Source of the DNA: Chloroflexaceae bacterium
GTDB taxonomy: Bacteria > Chloroflexota > Chloroflexia > Chloroflexales > Chloroflexaceae
Direction of reading: 5' to 3'
Assembly: GCA_028282325.1 (NCBI GenBank)
Contig: JANQID010000011.1
Coordinates: 1-41,291 of the forward strand
DNA length: 41,291 nucleotides
Positions 17,884-25,304 of the stretch are shown here, piece after piece (within the stretch, counting starts at the first letter, position 1; each line of letters opens with the position of its first letter). The translations under genes were made by a program, and so were the position numbers. The notes below the pieces were generated by a model. That model saw only the letters and a list, made by a program, of their open reading frames with translations. It had not been told where the DNA came from and made no database searches.

Positions 17884-18076
17884 ATGATAACCCTTGAACT
17901 CACGGCAAAAGAAGCCGACGTTGTACCGTATTCTCGACAGCTATCTTGGCGAGCTACGTATGGAGATGCACCATACGGACGCATATGCATTCCGCGAGCA
18001 GTTGAAACGGCGCGAGGATTTCCTGCATAAAGTGCTGAAACTGTTGGCAACCGAATTGGATATTGTTCACATGTAA
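17884..18076 (+). pseudogene. Small helical protein gene with a +1 frameshift
   Basis: An ideal Shine-Dalgarno AAGGAGG is 8 nt before the ATG at 17884. The first frame encodes MITLELTAKEADV, then loses sense. From about 17921 the next frame reads LYRILDSYLGELRMEMHHTD and continues with AYAFREQLKRREDFLHKVLK to a TAA at 18074. Joined, the two halves make one amphipathic helical protein of about 63 residues resembling small proteins common in Chloroflexota that start with LTxxEA and continue with SYLxxLRxEIxxTD. The total span is 64 codons plus one base. The frame change falls at GACGTTGTAC, 17918-17927. It may be a recent mutation, a sequencing error or a programmed frameshift; no slippery run is obvious. 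A strong hairpin follows the stop. Confidence 0.72.
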
Positions 18077-18102
18077 TGTCAGGTTATCATATGAGGTAAA
18101 AT

Positions 18103-18143
18103 GCCAGGAGCGCGGAGGCTTGAGTTACCTCCGCGCTCCTGGC
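18103..18143. terminator. Bidirectional hairpin terminator
   Basis: A perfect 16-bp stem (18103-18118 with 18128-18143, GCCAGGAGCGCGGAGG) with a 9-nt loop lies between the stop of the plus-strand small gene and the stop of the minus-strand gene at 18181. A T-rich run follows on the minus strand (ATTTTACC), so termination of the minus gene is best supported. Confidence 0.75.
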
Positions 18144-18180
18144 GTGTTCCTATCAAATCTAGCTTATCACTTCCCGGTCG

Positions 18181-18564
18181 CTAGCTCAATCGGTAAATCA
18201 CCTGTCCATCAGCATCCGTCAGTACATATCCCTGGCTTGTGAGCAGCATACGATTGCCGTCAGATTGAGACAGCGCTACTTCACGCGCTTCTATGACCTC
18301 GCCGCTGTCAAAAACGAGATAACGCAGCGGCATAGGCTCAGGTCGGAACACGCTAGCCGCTTGCGCATATGCTTTGGCAGTATGCGGCAACACTGTATTG
18401 CGGCTTGACCGCAGCAGCATTCCCAAAGCGACCATACTTATAAACACGGCAAGAGTGGCAACCAGCCACATCGGCAGCCACACAGCAACGATGAACAGCG
18501 CCGCCATTGCAGCAACGACCGCCCATCCCCAAAGCCGATGATCATGCGTCGTCACAGAAATCAT
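18181..18564 (-). CDS. Small two-helix membrane protein of unknown function
   Basis: 127 residues from the ATG at 18564, which has AGGAGG 7 nt upstream; an upstream in-frame ATG lacks such a site. Two hydrophobic segments (about residues 11-30 and 32-50) form a helical hairpin with almost no loop. About 75 soluble residues follow, with a beta-strand pattern (LRYLVFDSGEVIEAREVALSQSDGNRMLLTSQGYVLTDADG). I do not recognise the family. The hairpin plus small soluble domain layout is common among envelope proteins of unknown role. Its stop is followed by a very strong hairpin. Confidence 0.7.
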   Translation of the reverse strand: MISVTTHDHRLWGWAVVAAMAALFIVAVWLPMWLVATLAVFISMVALGMLLRSSRNTVLPHTAKAYAQAASVFRPEPMPLRYLVFDSGEVIEAREVALSQSDGNRMLLTSQGYVLTDADGQVIYRLS

Positions 18565-18813
18565 CGCTCTATCCTCCTGCTCGCACGGCTCCACCGCCGA
18601 GCATAACACTAAGAAACTGTCTACACCCTAACAGAAAGCCGACCGGAGCAATCTGCTATGGCCCGCTTCATACGCATTTTCGACTGACAATGATTCACAG
18701 ATTCTCGTGTGTCCGCTACATAGCGCTCAAATCGTTTGCGCCAATTCCATCGTAGCGCAAGAGTATTTGGGGTATATTAACGATACAGTAGCGAAGTATT
18801 AGAAGAGCAACAA

Positions 18814-19335
18814 TCAGGCCAGACAATCATAATCGTTATGCACCGTCTCGTTCGAATCACGACAATGCTCGCAAAGGCCACGCAACTCAAGCACGTGTGT
18901 ATGCACTTCAAAGCCGCGCTTATGCAACGCAGACCGCACATCGGCCAGCGCCGAACAACCAGCGATCACCAGGGTCTTTCCGCAACGCTCGCAGACGACG
19001 GGATGGTAATGCCCCGGCAGCAAACGAACATAGGCATGATCAGGAGCATCGGCCTGTACGCGCGCAATCCAACCAACACTGCGCAACCAATCCACAGTGC
19101 GATAAATCGTTGGGCGACTGCTGAAGCCCTGTTCGGCCAGTGCACTCACCACGGTTTCGGCGGTAAACGGCGTGTCGACAGCAGCAATCCAATCGAGGAT
19201 AGCACGCCGCGGACCTGTGATGCGTTGGCGTGCGGCGATCATAGATTCCTCGGCCAGCTTACGCCATATATTAGAAGGCAAATCAACGATATGTTTGGAG
19301 ATTGAGGCTCCGCCAGGCGGGTCAGTAAGTAGCAT
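18814..19335 (-). CDS. Fur-family metal-responsive transcriptional regulator
   Basis: 173 residues. The winged helix covers about residues 38-95, with the recognition helix FSSRPTIYRTVDWLRSVGWI (71-90). The dimerisation half has GHYHPVVCERCGK with Cys115/Cys118 and a second pair Cys155/Cys158 in CEHCRD, forming the structural zinc site. His109 and His111 match the regulatory-site HxH region. The sequence is compatible with Zur or Fur and does not decide the metal. Start ATG is at 19335 with a GAGGAA-like site. No metal-transport genes are near. It may be autoregulated, but no clear Fur box is visible. Confidence 0.9.
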   Translation of the reverse strand: MLLTDPPGGASISKHIVDLPSNIWRKLAEESMIAARQRITGPRRAILDWIAAVDTPFTAETVVSALAEQGFSSRPTIYRTVDWLRSVGWIARVQADAPDHAYVRLLPGHYHPVVCERCGKTLVIAGCSALADVRSALHKRGFEVHTHVLELRGLCEHCRDSNETVHNDYDCLA

Positions 19336-19640
19336 GTACTTGTTCCTCGCTGCCGATCAGGCGCTACTGCGCTTGCTGATGGCACGCAACACACGAAGAC
19401 GTACTAAAGAACAACGCCTTCGTCAACAATGCACCACGCAATACATACATGGCGCCGATACAATGACACATAGTCTCGCCTATAGTGGGGACACTTTAGC
19501 AGGAGATAGGACGCCTGTCAAGCCTGGAAAGTCATCGGCGCGCTAAGAAGATATGTTCTCTAGCGCGCCGTATAGATACCGTGCGACGTTGCGCCCGCTA
19601 TGGGCGACACACACACGTATGCCTCACTCGAAGGAGCATG
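19336..19640. other. Intergenic region upstream of the Fur-family gene, with hairpin
   Basis: About 300 nt without a supported gene. The main feature is a perfect 10-bp inverted repeat CGGCGCGCTA (19536-19545 with 19561-19570) whose loop itself contains AGAA/TTCT. It lies about 70 nt past the stop of the minus-strand ORF at 19641 and may end its transcript, although it has no clear T run. Confidence 0.5.
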
Positions 19641-19967
19641 TTAATTCCAACCAAACTCGCGCGCATACAGTTGGCCTGTATACGGTAGAGATTCCAGCGA
19701 GCGGATGAGCCGGGCAATCTGCTCGCACGTTGAGTGCGAGGGCGGATCTTTTGTAGAAACGGCCGCCGCGAGGGCATCATCAAGATCAGACGCAACTGAA
19801 TGAATCGAATCACATTCCTCAATAACCGCACGCTCACTTAGATGTTGCACCCAACGCTGCAATTCAACCGCCTGACGCATATTCCAGGAACTTCCGGTGA
19901 TGGACTGACCGTATGCACTGATAAAAGCAACCTCATCTCGAATAGTTGTAACTGTCATCATTGACAT
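19641..19967 (-). CDS. Hypothetical protein, about 108 residues
   Basis: The frame is open from 20033, but the ATG at 19967 is the most likely start: it follows AAGG closely and avoids an unlikely Cys/His-rich leader. The product is soluble and mostly helical (RQAVELQRWVQHLSERAVIEECDSIHSVASDLDDALAAAV, then CEQIARLIRSLESLPY). No family is recognised. There is no signal peptide and it is flanked by long intergenic stretches. Codon use looks like that of the neighbours, and coding status is moderately supported. Confidence 0.5.
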   Translation of the reverse strand: MSMMTVTTIRDEVAFISAYGQSITGSSWNMRQAVELQRWVQHLSERAVIEECDSIHSVASDLDDALAAAVSTKDPPSHSTCEQIARLIRSLESLPYTGQLYAREFGWN

Positions 19968-20571
19968 ATACCTTCGTATGTGAATAACATCACAGCAAGA
20001 GTTAACTACAGTATAGTGCATTGATCCTACCATCTGCCAGTAAGAAAGACGGTAAGTTTACGGGAGAAATGATGCAGAAGCTGAGAGAGATTAGTCGCGC
20101 CAGAGCGCTGGAACAACTAAGATCTTTTTTCACAATGTATGTCAAGATCAATAACTAAAAGGAATAAAACTATGATCGTCATTTGTAACTGGCCTCGCTA
20201 CAATGCATGAAAATTCTCATGACGCTGTGCAAACTCTCAAACCACAAATCAACGGCATTGTGAGCTGTGCAAAGGTTTGAGAGACGTAGGGTGCGATCAA
20301 GAATTCATATCACATTTGCATCAAAACTATATCAGATTTATTCTTGACGAAGTGCGCTCTTCATACTACATTGGGATAATGTAGTATGCCATTTGATAAA
20401 AATTTCACGAATGGCCGGGGAAGCATTGCCAAATGTCACATGCTCTAAATATTCACACTCGTAATAGTCGGAGCATCTTATCTTCCCTGGAAGAGGGCGT
20501 GGAAACGTACAATGTCAGTACGAACGCTGCGCGGGAGGGAAAACAGCGGCGTGGAACAGGAGGTAACAACT
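19968..20571. other. Long AT-rich intergenic region with palindromes
   Basis: About 600 nt in which I see no gene. It holds two copies of GCTGTGCAAA (20225-20234 and 20264-20273) that each run into an arm of a 10-bp inverted repeat, CTCTCAAACC at 20234-20243 and GGTTTGAGAG at 20274-20283. A promoter-like element with a perfect palindrome lies at 20344-20388. Base composition is clearly more AT-rich than the flanks. Confidence 0.5.
20344..20388 (+). promoter_or_regulatory. Promoter-like element with an 11-bp operator-like palindrome
   Basis: TTGACG (20344-20349) is followed after 17 nt by TACATT (20367-20372), a plausible sigma-70 pair. Overlapping the -10 hexamer is a perfect inverted repeat, CATACTACATT (20362-20372), loop GGGAT, AATGTAGTATG (20378-20388). 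A palindrome over -10 and the start site is the usual place for a repressor operator. The next gene on this strand starts at 20572. Confidence 0.5.
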
Positions 20572-20796
20572 ATGCCTGACACACTTCTTGATCAGTTGCG
20601 GAACGTGGGTTTCTCAATTTCATTTCAGCAGGATGGATGGTTCGTTTCGACGCCTGCAGGTCGATGGGGACCATTCACAAGCGAGTCATCAGCGCTGGTT
20701 TACGGTATAGGAGAGTTGCTGCGCGCATATCAAACCGAGAAGGTATCTACAGACTATCTTGGAGCATCGTGTTTGTCTTGCTGCTGGTTGCGTTAA
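20572..20796 (+). CDS. Small hypothetical protein (74 residues)
   Basis: The ATG at 20572 has AGGAGGT 8 nt upstream, a strong translation signal; the frame is open from 20512 but that part is not needed. The product starts MPDTLLDQLRNVGFSISFQQDGWFVSTPAGRWGPF, a short beta-rich domain with conserved-looking aromatic and Gly residues, then a helix (SALVYGIGELLRAYQT). It ends with a Cys-rich tail (ASCLSCCWLR) whose frame may be shifted. No family is recognised. It lies downstream of the palindrome-bearing promoter and is followed by hairpins. Confidence 0.55.
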   Translation: MPDTLLDQLRNVGFSISFQQDGWFVSTPAGRWGPFTSESSALVYGIGELLRAYQTEKVSTDYLGASCLSCCWLR

Positions 20797-20803
20797 CAAC
20801 AGC

Positions 20804-20836
20804 ATCGGCGTCCTAATTTAAAGTAGGGGCGCCGAT
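20804..20836 (+). terminator. Hairpin just after the small gene
   Basis: ATCGGCGTCCTA (20804-20815) pairs with TAGGGGCGCCGAT (20824-20836) with one G:T pair and one bulge, 8 nt after the stop at 20796. No T run follows, so termination would be weak or the hairpin may stabilise the mRNA 3' end. Confidence 0.45.
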
Positions 20837-20894
20837 CACATTGATCGACATCCAGAGACAAACAGAGCCTGATTTTGTCAGTGCAGACAAGCCT

Positions 20895-20926
20895 GGGGAT
20901 GGCTTGGTCATCCCCAAGATTTTCTC
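20895..20926 (+). terminator. Intrinsic terminator
   Basis: GGGGATG (20895-20901) and CATCCCC (20909-20915) form a perfect stem with a 7-nt loop, followed by AAGATTTTCTCTTTT. This is a regular rho-independent shape and probably the real end of the transcript from 20572. The rest of 20797-21201 holds no gene I can support. Confidence 0.6.
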
Positions 20927-21201
20927 TTTTCGTTTGCAACAAGACGCAGTTCCAGTCAATGCGTCGTTTCTGAGCGCACACTGTCTTTTCTCGACTTCAG
21001 AACAGTCTCCGCTTACTCTGGTTATCCCCAAACGAATTTCGTAGTTCTCCTCTCAAAAACAGTCGAAAATCGCTCCTTTTGGTACATACAGATCAGAAGG
21101 GCTTTTTATCGACAGCCTATTGATCACATTCATAATCCGCGATCATTCATGTGGATGGGGATTATCAGGCGCTGTCGATGCTATGATGAGGAGGATGTGA
21201 C

Positions 21202-22068
21202 GTGCCAACCGCTCTGATCTTTACGCTGCGCCCTGATCGCGAAGCTGTGGTGCCTTCTAACCTGGGCCGGGCCACTCATGCGGCCATACTCCGCTTGATC
21301 GCCAAAGATGATCCCGAACTGGCTGAAAATATCCACGAAAACGACGGCCCCAAACCGTTGACGGTCTCAAATGTTCATGGCTTGCGTCGCCGTGGCGCAT
21401 CAGCGCAAGTATCGACTTCCACGACTTACCATTTGCGAACCACGCTATTGTCATCCAGGTTGGAGGAATTGGCGCAGTCCTGGCAGCCAACAACGATTCA
21501 AGCGCTTGATCTTGACGGCATGCCATGGATAGTAGAACAAGTCATTACCGCGCCGGCGGATAACTCCTGGGCGGATCGGACAACCTATGATCGCATTGTC
21601 GCAATGTCTCAGTTGTACGATTTCAACAACCCCTATCGATGGACATTCGAATTCGCCTCACCGGTCACATTTCGCCAACACGGGATCAACCAACCATTGC
21701 CAACCCCTGATCTTGTGTTTGGCAGCCTGCTCGATAAATGGAATGTATTTGCTGCAAAACCATTGCCCAACGATATTCGCCGTCTCATAGGAGAACGGCT
21801 CGCGATCAGTCGCTTTGAATTGAGTTCGGTCGCCGAAACGACCAAGAATGGCGCATTGCAGATTGGTACAATCGGGCGCTGCACCTATACGATGACCAAG
21901 CGCGATCATCACTTGACGCCATATATCGATACGCTGGCGCGATTTGCTTTCTACAGTGGTATCGGAGCGGGGACAACGCGCGGCTTTGGGCAAGTTCGCT
22001 TGCTAGAGTTATCCACAACGCCGCCGCCGAAAGGCTTTCAAAGGACGCGCCAGATTGGCGGCGACTAG
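21202..22068 (+). CDS. cas6: CRISPR-associated endoribonuclease Cas6, orphan
   Basis: 288 residues, GTG start with AGGAGG 8 nt upstream. The product matches Cas6 RAMP proteins, which cut CRISPR precursor RNA inside the repeats. The N-terminal ferredoxin-like domain has RATHAAILRLIAKDDPELAENIHE, with His26 in the region where many Cas6 proteins carry the catalytic His. The middle reads RWTFEFASPVTFR and LPTPDLVFGSLLDKWN, a well-known Cas6 block. The C-terminus has the Gly-rich RAMP loop FYSGIGAGTTRGFGQVRLLE. No other cas gene and no repeat array lie within the window on either side. It may serve arrays elsewhere or be a relic or repurposed RNase. A structured palindromic segment (22069-22107) follows the stop. 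Confidence 0.88.
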   Translation: MPTALIFTLRPDREAVVPSNLGRATHAAILRLIAKDDPELAENIHENDGPKPLTVSNVHGLRRRGASAQVSTSTTYHLRTTLLSSRLEELAQSWQPTTIQALDLDGMPWIVEQVITAPADNSWADRTTYDRIVAMSQLYDFNNPYRWTFEFASPVTFRQHGINQPLPTPDLVFGSLLDKWNVFAAKPLPNDIRRLIGERLAISRFELSSVAETTKNGALQIGTIGRCTYTMTKRDHHLTPYIDTLARFAFYSGIGAGTTRGFGQVRLLELSTTPPPKGFQRTRQIGGD

Positions 22069-22307
22069 CCAGAGAGTGCGCCAGACAAAGTACGCATCCC
22101 TGGCTGTATACCCGCAGTAACAGAAAAAACCGACAAGCGTGGAAGATGAAACTTTTCGATCAAGTTGTCCAACTTGTACGTGAATCCATCTCGCAGAGGA
22201 TTGCACAACACGCAATCTGGGTATACCATAGTACCATCCGGGGAGTCACTGTCGCCATCATCGTCATACTGGTCACGGCAACGTGTAAGCCAGAAAGGAG
22301 ACGTTGT

Positions 22308-22595
22308 ATGCCGACGTACATTATGCTGAGTCGGTTGACCGATCAAGGTGCGGAGACCATCAAGGAGAATCCTGCCCGCATCAAGGCCGTCGATGAAGAG
22401 ATGGAAGCGCTTGGGTTGAAGATTGTAAGCCAGTACGCAGTTCTCGGACCATACGACTTCGTCAACATCGTAGAGGCGCCGGACAATATGACCATCGCCC
22501 GCGTATCAGCCGAACTCGGCTCGCGCGGCAGCGTTCGTGTGCAGACACTGCCCGCAGTGCCTATTGACGAGTTCATCGCCAACTTCAAGTCGTAA
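22308..22595 (+). CDS. GYD domain protein
   Basis: 95 residues from the ATG at 22308, preceded by GGAG; a longer frame to 22146 would add an unrelated hydrophobic leader and is disfavoured. MPTYIMLSRLTDQGAETIKENPARIKAVDEEMEALG and the signature LGPYDFVNIVEAPDNMTIARVSAELGSRGSV identify the GYD family, named after its Gly-Tyr-Asp motif (here GPYDF). Members form small ferredoxin-like oligomers and their function is not settled. The gene lies about 240 nt after cas6 with no clear terminator between, so cotranscription is possible but not shown. Confidence 0.9.
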   Translation: MPTYIMLSRLTDQGAETIKENPARIKAVDEEMEALGLKIVSQYAVLGPYDFVNIVEAPDNMTIARVSAELGSRGSVRVQTLPAVPIDEFIANFKS

Positions 22596-22725
22596 GCGCA
22601 ATCTGTCTCAACCGTTCACAATGTCGTGAGTTTGTCCTGAAGTGAGTGCAATGTAGCGCCACGTTGACCGATGGCCGGGCTCCCCTGTTAACGTCATACG
22701 TCCGCTTTTCGCAACGGCGGTTTGA

Positions 22726-22956
22726 TGCTCTTTCCGAAAGAGGCGGCTGCGCTCATCGCAGGTCGGGCGGCTCGACCCAAAGCTAGCGCCGCGTTAGGAT
22801 CATGCCCGCCGCCAGCGCACCGTTGCCGATCTCTTTCCGCGCCTGGCCGACCTGATTTCGCAACGCTTCCCGCTGGACTCCGCCGCCGCTTACCGGCTGA
22901 TCGATGAACATCCCCATGCAGTGAGCCAGGTCATCCTGATATACCCGAATATGTGA
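22726..22956 (+). pseudogene. C-terminal remnant of a zinc-type alcohol dehydrogenase
   Basis: In one frame the stretch encodes RRLRSSQVGRLDPKLAPR, then an in-frame TAG at 22795-22797, then DHARRQRTVADLFPRLADL and a further segment ending AYRLIDEHPHAVSQVILIYPNM before TGA. The SSQVGR block and the closing strand match the C-terminus of MDR-superfamily dehydrogenases of the type often found next to PTPS/QueD-like genes. The TAG stands where those proteins have Trp (TGG to TAG is one base). The rest of the dehydrogenase is missing: upstream sequence shows no Rossmann fold. This is therefore a truncated, decaying gene. The next intact gene is the PTPS homologue. Confidence 0.7.
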
Positions 22957-23087
22957 GCCTGCCCACGTTCCACACTTGCACGAATCGCAAAGAGCATATA
23001 ATCTTTATTCTCTCGCACTATCGCGAAGGAGCGTCATTTCTCTGAGCGCTCCGGTATCTCTTGCGTATATCCTAGAAGGAGCAGTTC

Positions 23088-23462
23088 ATGTACGAAATTG
23101 GAGTGAATGCCCGGTTTGAAGCTGCGCACAAGCTGTCCGGAGACTTTGGACTGGCAAACCGTATGCACGGCCACACGTATTTGCTGGAGGTCGTCGTGCG
23201 TGGCGAGCGACTGCGCAATGACGGAACCCTCTACGATATCCGTCACCTGTACAGCAACGTCAAACATATTGTTCGCGATCTCCACTTTCGTGATCTTGGC
23301 GAAGTGCCGGGGCTGACGGAAATCAACACCACCGCCGAAAATGTCGCCGAGTATTGCTGGGAACGCCTGGCTTCCGCACTACGCGGACAGGGGCTGCATT
23401 CACTCGTGGTACGAATCTGGGAGAATCCTCAAGTTTACGCCGCCCGCGACGATTTGCTGTAA
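23088..23462 (+). CDS. 6-pyruvoyl-tetrahydropterin synthase / QueD-family protein lacking the catalytic Cys
   Basis: 124 residues with AAGGAGCAG upstream of the ATG. The zinc ligands His14 (FEAAHKL), His27 and His29 (MHGHTY) are present, as are LYDIRHLYSNVK, TTAENVAEYCWERL and the C-terminal Glu in RIWENPQVYA. The catalytic Cys that normally lies four residues before the HGH motif is Ala23 here (GLANRMHGH). It therefore belongs to the fold but may not be a standard QueD or PTPS. In several bacteria such proteins occur beside a zinc-type dehydrogenase, and its remnant is just upstream. Substrate unknown. A hairpin at 23498 probably ends the transcript. Confidence 0.85.
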   Translation: MYEIGVNARFEAAHKLSGDFGLANRMHGHTYLLEVVVRGERLRNDGTLYDIRHLYSNVKHIVRDLHFRDLGEVPGLTEINTTAENVAEYCWERLASALRGQGLHSLVVRIWENPQVYAARDDLL

Positions 23463-23497
23463 CGCTCGTCGGCAAAAACGCCCAGAGCAGAGAAGCG

Positions 23498-23526
23498 CCG
23501 CCCCGGACATGGTTGTCTGGGGCGGC
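23498..23526 (+). terminator. Terminator after the PTPS-like gene
   Basis: GCCGCCC (23498-23504) and GGGCGGC (23520-23526), with an inner ACA/TGT pair, are followed by TTGGTTTC about 35 nt past the stop. Confidence 0.5.
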
Positions 23527-23625
23527 TTGGTTTCAAAAGATGCACATTGCATTTATCACCGTCGGCGACCCGCGGTAGTAATAGCCGATATCCGATAGGG
23601 TGGGCGATTGCGGGCGGGGTGGTTG

Positions 23626-23696
23626 AGACCTGTCAGGTGTAGCGGTCAGCAGACCTTCGCCGTTTAATGGCCTTTTCCGCCACACCTGACAGGTCT
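23626..23696. repeat. Palindromic dispersed repeat with ACACCTGACAGGTCT arms
   Basis: A perfect 15-bp inverted repeat (23626-23640 with 23682-23696) extends imperfectly to about 20 bp on each arm, with a 31-nt loop. Each arm is itself a hyphenated palindrome (ACCTG-T-CAGGT). Part of the core (ACACCTGACA) recurs near 4728 upstream of the DinB-like gene, so it is probably a family of mobile or spreading palindromes. Confidence 0.65.
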
Positions 23697-23741
23697 TCGG
23701 CGGAGGGCGGCAGCATACTCCCGCACTCCGCATACGCCTGG

Positions 23742-23766
23742 CGGGCGAAAGGTGTTTCGCCCCTAC
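23742..23766 (-). repeat. 25-bp dispersed palindromic repeat, copy 1
   Basis: This is the exact reverse complement of the 25 bp at 29513-29537 and 29852-29876. Its core GGGCGAAA-CACC-TTTCGCCC is a hairpin with an 8-bp perfect stem. It lies 22 nt past the 3' end of the M20 peptidase gene, on that gene's transcript, and could act as a terminator. Confidence 0.75.
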
Positions 23767-23788
23767 ATTATCTCGCCGCCCTTATCGG

Positions 23789-25165
23789 CTATCGTTTATC
23801 GGCTATGCACGTCAGCATCGCCGCGCCGGTCTTGATCCCCAGGATGAAGCGATCCAACTCCAGGTTCTCGTTCGGCGCGTGGTTCGACTGATCGGCGTTG
23901 GCATAGGGCACACCGAACGCCGGAATGCCCAGCACTTTGGTAAACACGTAATCGGGCAGGCTGCCGCCCAGCGACAACACCGCCAGCGGCTCCTCGCCCT
24001 GCGCCGCTGTGATCCCGCGCATAATCGGCGCGGCGAACGGCGAGTCGAGCGGCGTGCGCGATGGATCCATCGAGCCGTGGATGATCAGCTCGACATCGGG
24101 CGCGTGGCGCTGCACATGGGCCTGCAAGCGCTCGATGATCTCCGCCGCCGTCTGAGCCTCGACCAGGCGAATGTCGCACTTGGCAATGGCTTTGTGCGGC
24201 AGGACCGTCTTCGACTTCGGCCCGACATAGCCGCCGTGCAGCCCGTTGATCGTCAGCGTCGGCCAGGCACAGAGCCGCTCGGTGAAGCCCCGCTCGTGCG
24301 GCGCGTCGAAGGCCGTCAACCCCAGCGACTGCTTGATCGCCGCTTCGTCCGCCGGCAGTTGCGCCAGCGCCGCGCGCTCCATCTCACTGAGCGGCTGCAC
24401 GCGGTCGTAGAAACCGTCGATCGTGATCTCGCCGCGCGCATTCTTCATCGTCTCCAACAGATGCACCAGCGTCCAGAGCGGGTTCGGCGCGACGCCGCCC
24501 CAGTTGCCCGAATGCAGGTCACGGTTCGCCCCATGCGCCCGCAACTCGAACGCGACGATGCCCCGCGCGCCGAAGAGCACGCGCGAGCGCCCGCTTTCAT
24601 CGACCGGGCCGTCGGAGGTGATCACCAGGTCGGCAGCGAGCAGATCGCGCCGCTCGCGCGCGAAGACCGGCATCTGCGGGCTGCCAATCTCCTCCTCACC
24701 CTCCAGCAACAGCTTGACATTGCACGGCAGCGTACCGCGACAGGCCAGCAAGCTTTCGATGGCCAGGATCTGCGCGAGATGCTGGCCCTTGTTATCGCCG
24801 ACCCCGCGCGCATAGAGCCGCCCGTCGCGAATGGTCGGCTCGAACGGCGGCGAAATCCAGGCGTCGAGTGGATCGGGCGGCTGCACATCGTAGTGGCCGT
24901 AGAGCAACGCCGTCGGCTTGCCCGGCGCGTCGGCGCGCTCGCCGAACACCATCGGCCAACCCGCCGTGGGGATGATCTGGGACGTCATGCCCAGCCGCTC
25001 GATCACCCCGGCGATATAGGCGGCGGTCTCGGCAATGCCGACGCCCTGCGCGCTGATGCTCGGATGGCGCACGTAATCGACCAGGCGGTCGATAAACTCC
25101 TGGCGATGCGCATCGATATACGCAAACACATCGGCGAGATCACGGTCTGGATATGCGGAAGTCAT
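23789..25165 (-). CDS. M20 family metallopeptidase (dipeptidase)
   Basis: A 458-residue cytoplasmic enzyme that cleaves short peptides or acylated amino acids. Zinc-site motifs are all present: LLYGHYDVQPPD (His91, Asp93), GVGDNKG (Asp124, bridging), EGEEEIGS (catalytic Glu157 and ligand Glu158), TSDGP (Asp185) and the C-terminal DQSNHAPNEN (His). The lid/dimerisation domain includes RDLHSGNWGG and GGYVGPKSKTVLPHKAIAKCDIRLV. The length suits the carnosinase-like M20 subgroup. It is a single gene, divergent from the C39-like peptidase gene, with the 25-bp palindromic repeat just after its stop. Confidence 0.95.
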   Translation of the reverse strand: MTSAYPDRDLADVFAYIDAHRQEFIDRLVDYVRHPSISAQGVGIAETAAYIAGVIERLGMTSQIIPTAGWPMVFGERADAPGKPTALLYGHYDVQPPDPLDAWISPPFEPTIRDGRLYARGVGDNKGQHLAQILAIESLLACRGTLPCNVKLLLEGEEEIGSPQMPVFARERRDLLAADLVITSDGPVDESGRSRVLFGARGIVAFELRAHGANRDLHSGNWGGVAPNPLWTLVHLLETMKNARGEITIDGFYDRVQPLSEMERAALAQLPADEAAIKQSLGLTAFDAPHERGFTERLCAWPTLTINGLHGGYVGPKSKTVLPHKAIAKCDIRLVEAQTAAEIIERLQAHVQRHAPDVELIIHGSMDPSRTPLDSPFAAPIMRGITAAQGEEPLAVLSLGGSLPDYVFTKVLGIPAFGVPYANADQSNHAPNENLELDRFILGIKTGAAMLTCIADKR

Positions 25166-25304
25166 TGCGGTTTGATTCTCCTTTCAACGTGTACTGTTGC
25201 ACCGGCACCGGCAAAAGCTGGTACAATTTCGTAACAAGAACTATACCCGACAAACGTCTCGCATCATCACAACATGATCGAAACCATGCGCAAGGAGCCG
25301 GCTT

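Noticed and set aside
18840-18870. tRNA-like GTTCGAATC segment
   Set aside because: It lies inside the Fur-family gene and no cloverleaf can be formed around it.
20200-20300. Possible degenerate CRISPR repeats near Cas6 (GCTGTGCAAA twice, GGTTTGAGAG arm)
   Set aside because: Only two short copies with no regular spacer length. The arrangement is an inverted repeat, not an array.
22146-22307. N-terminal extension of the GYD protein
   Set aside because: No homology to the family. The ATG at 22308 has a good ribosome site, and the extension includes an accidental hydrophobic stretch.
23879-25234. 451-codon plus-strand ORF, Arg- and Gln-rich
   Set aside because: Antisense to the M20 peptidase, which has complete zinc motifs. 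The composition is typical of a shadow frame in GC-rich DNA.
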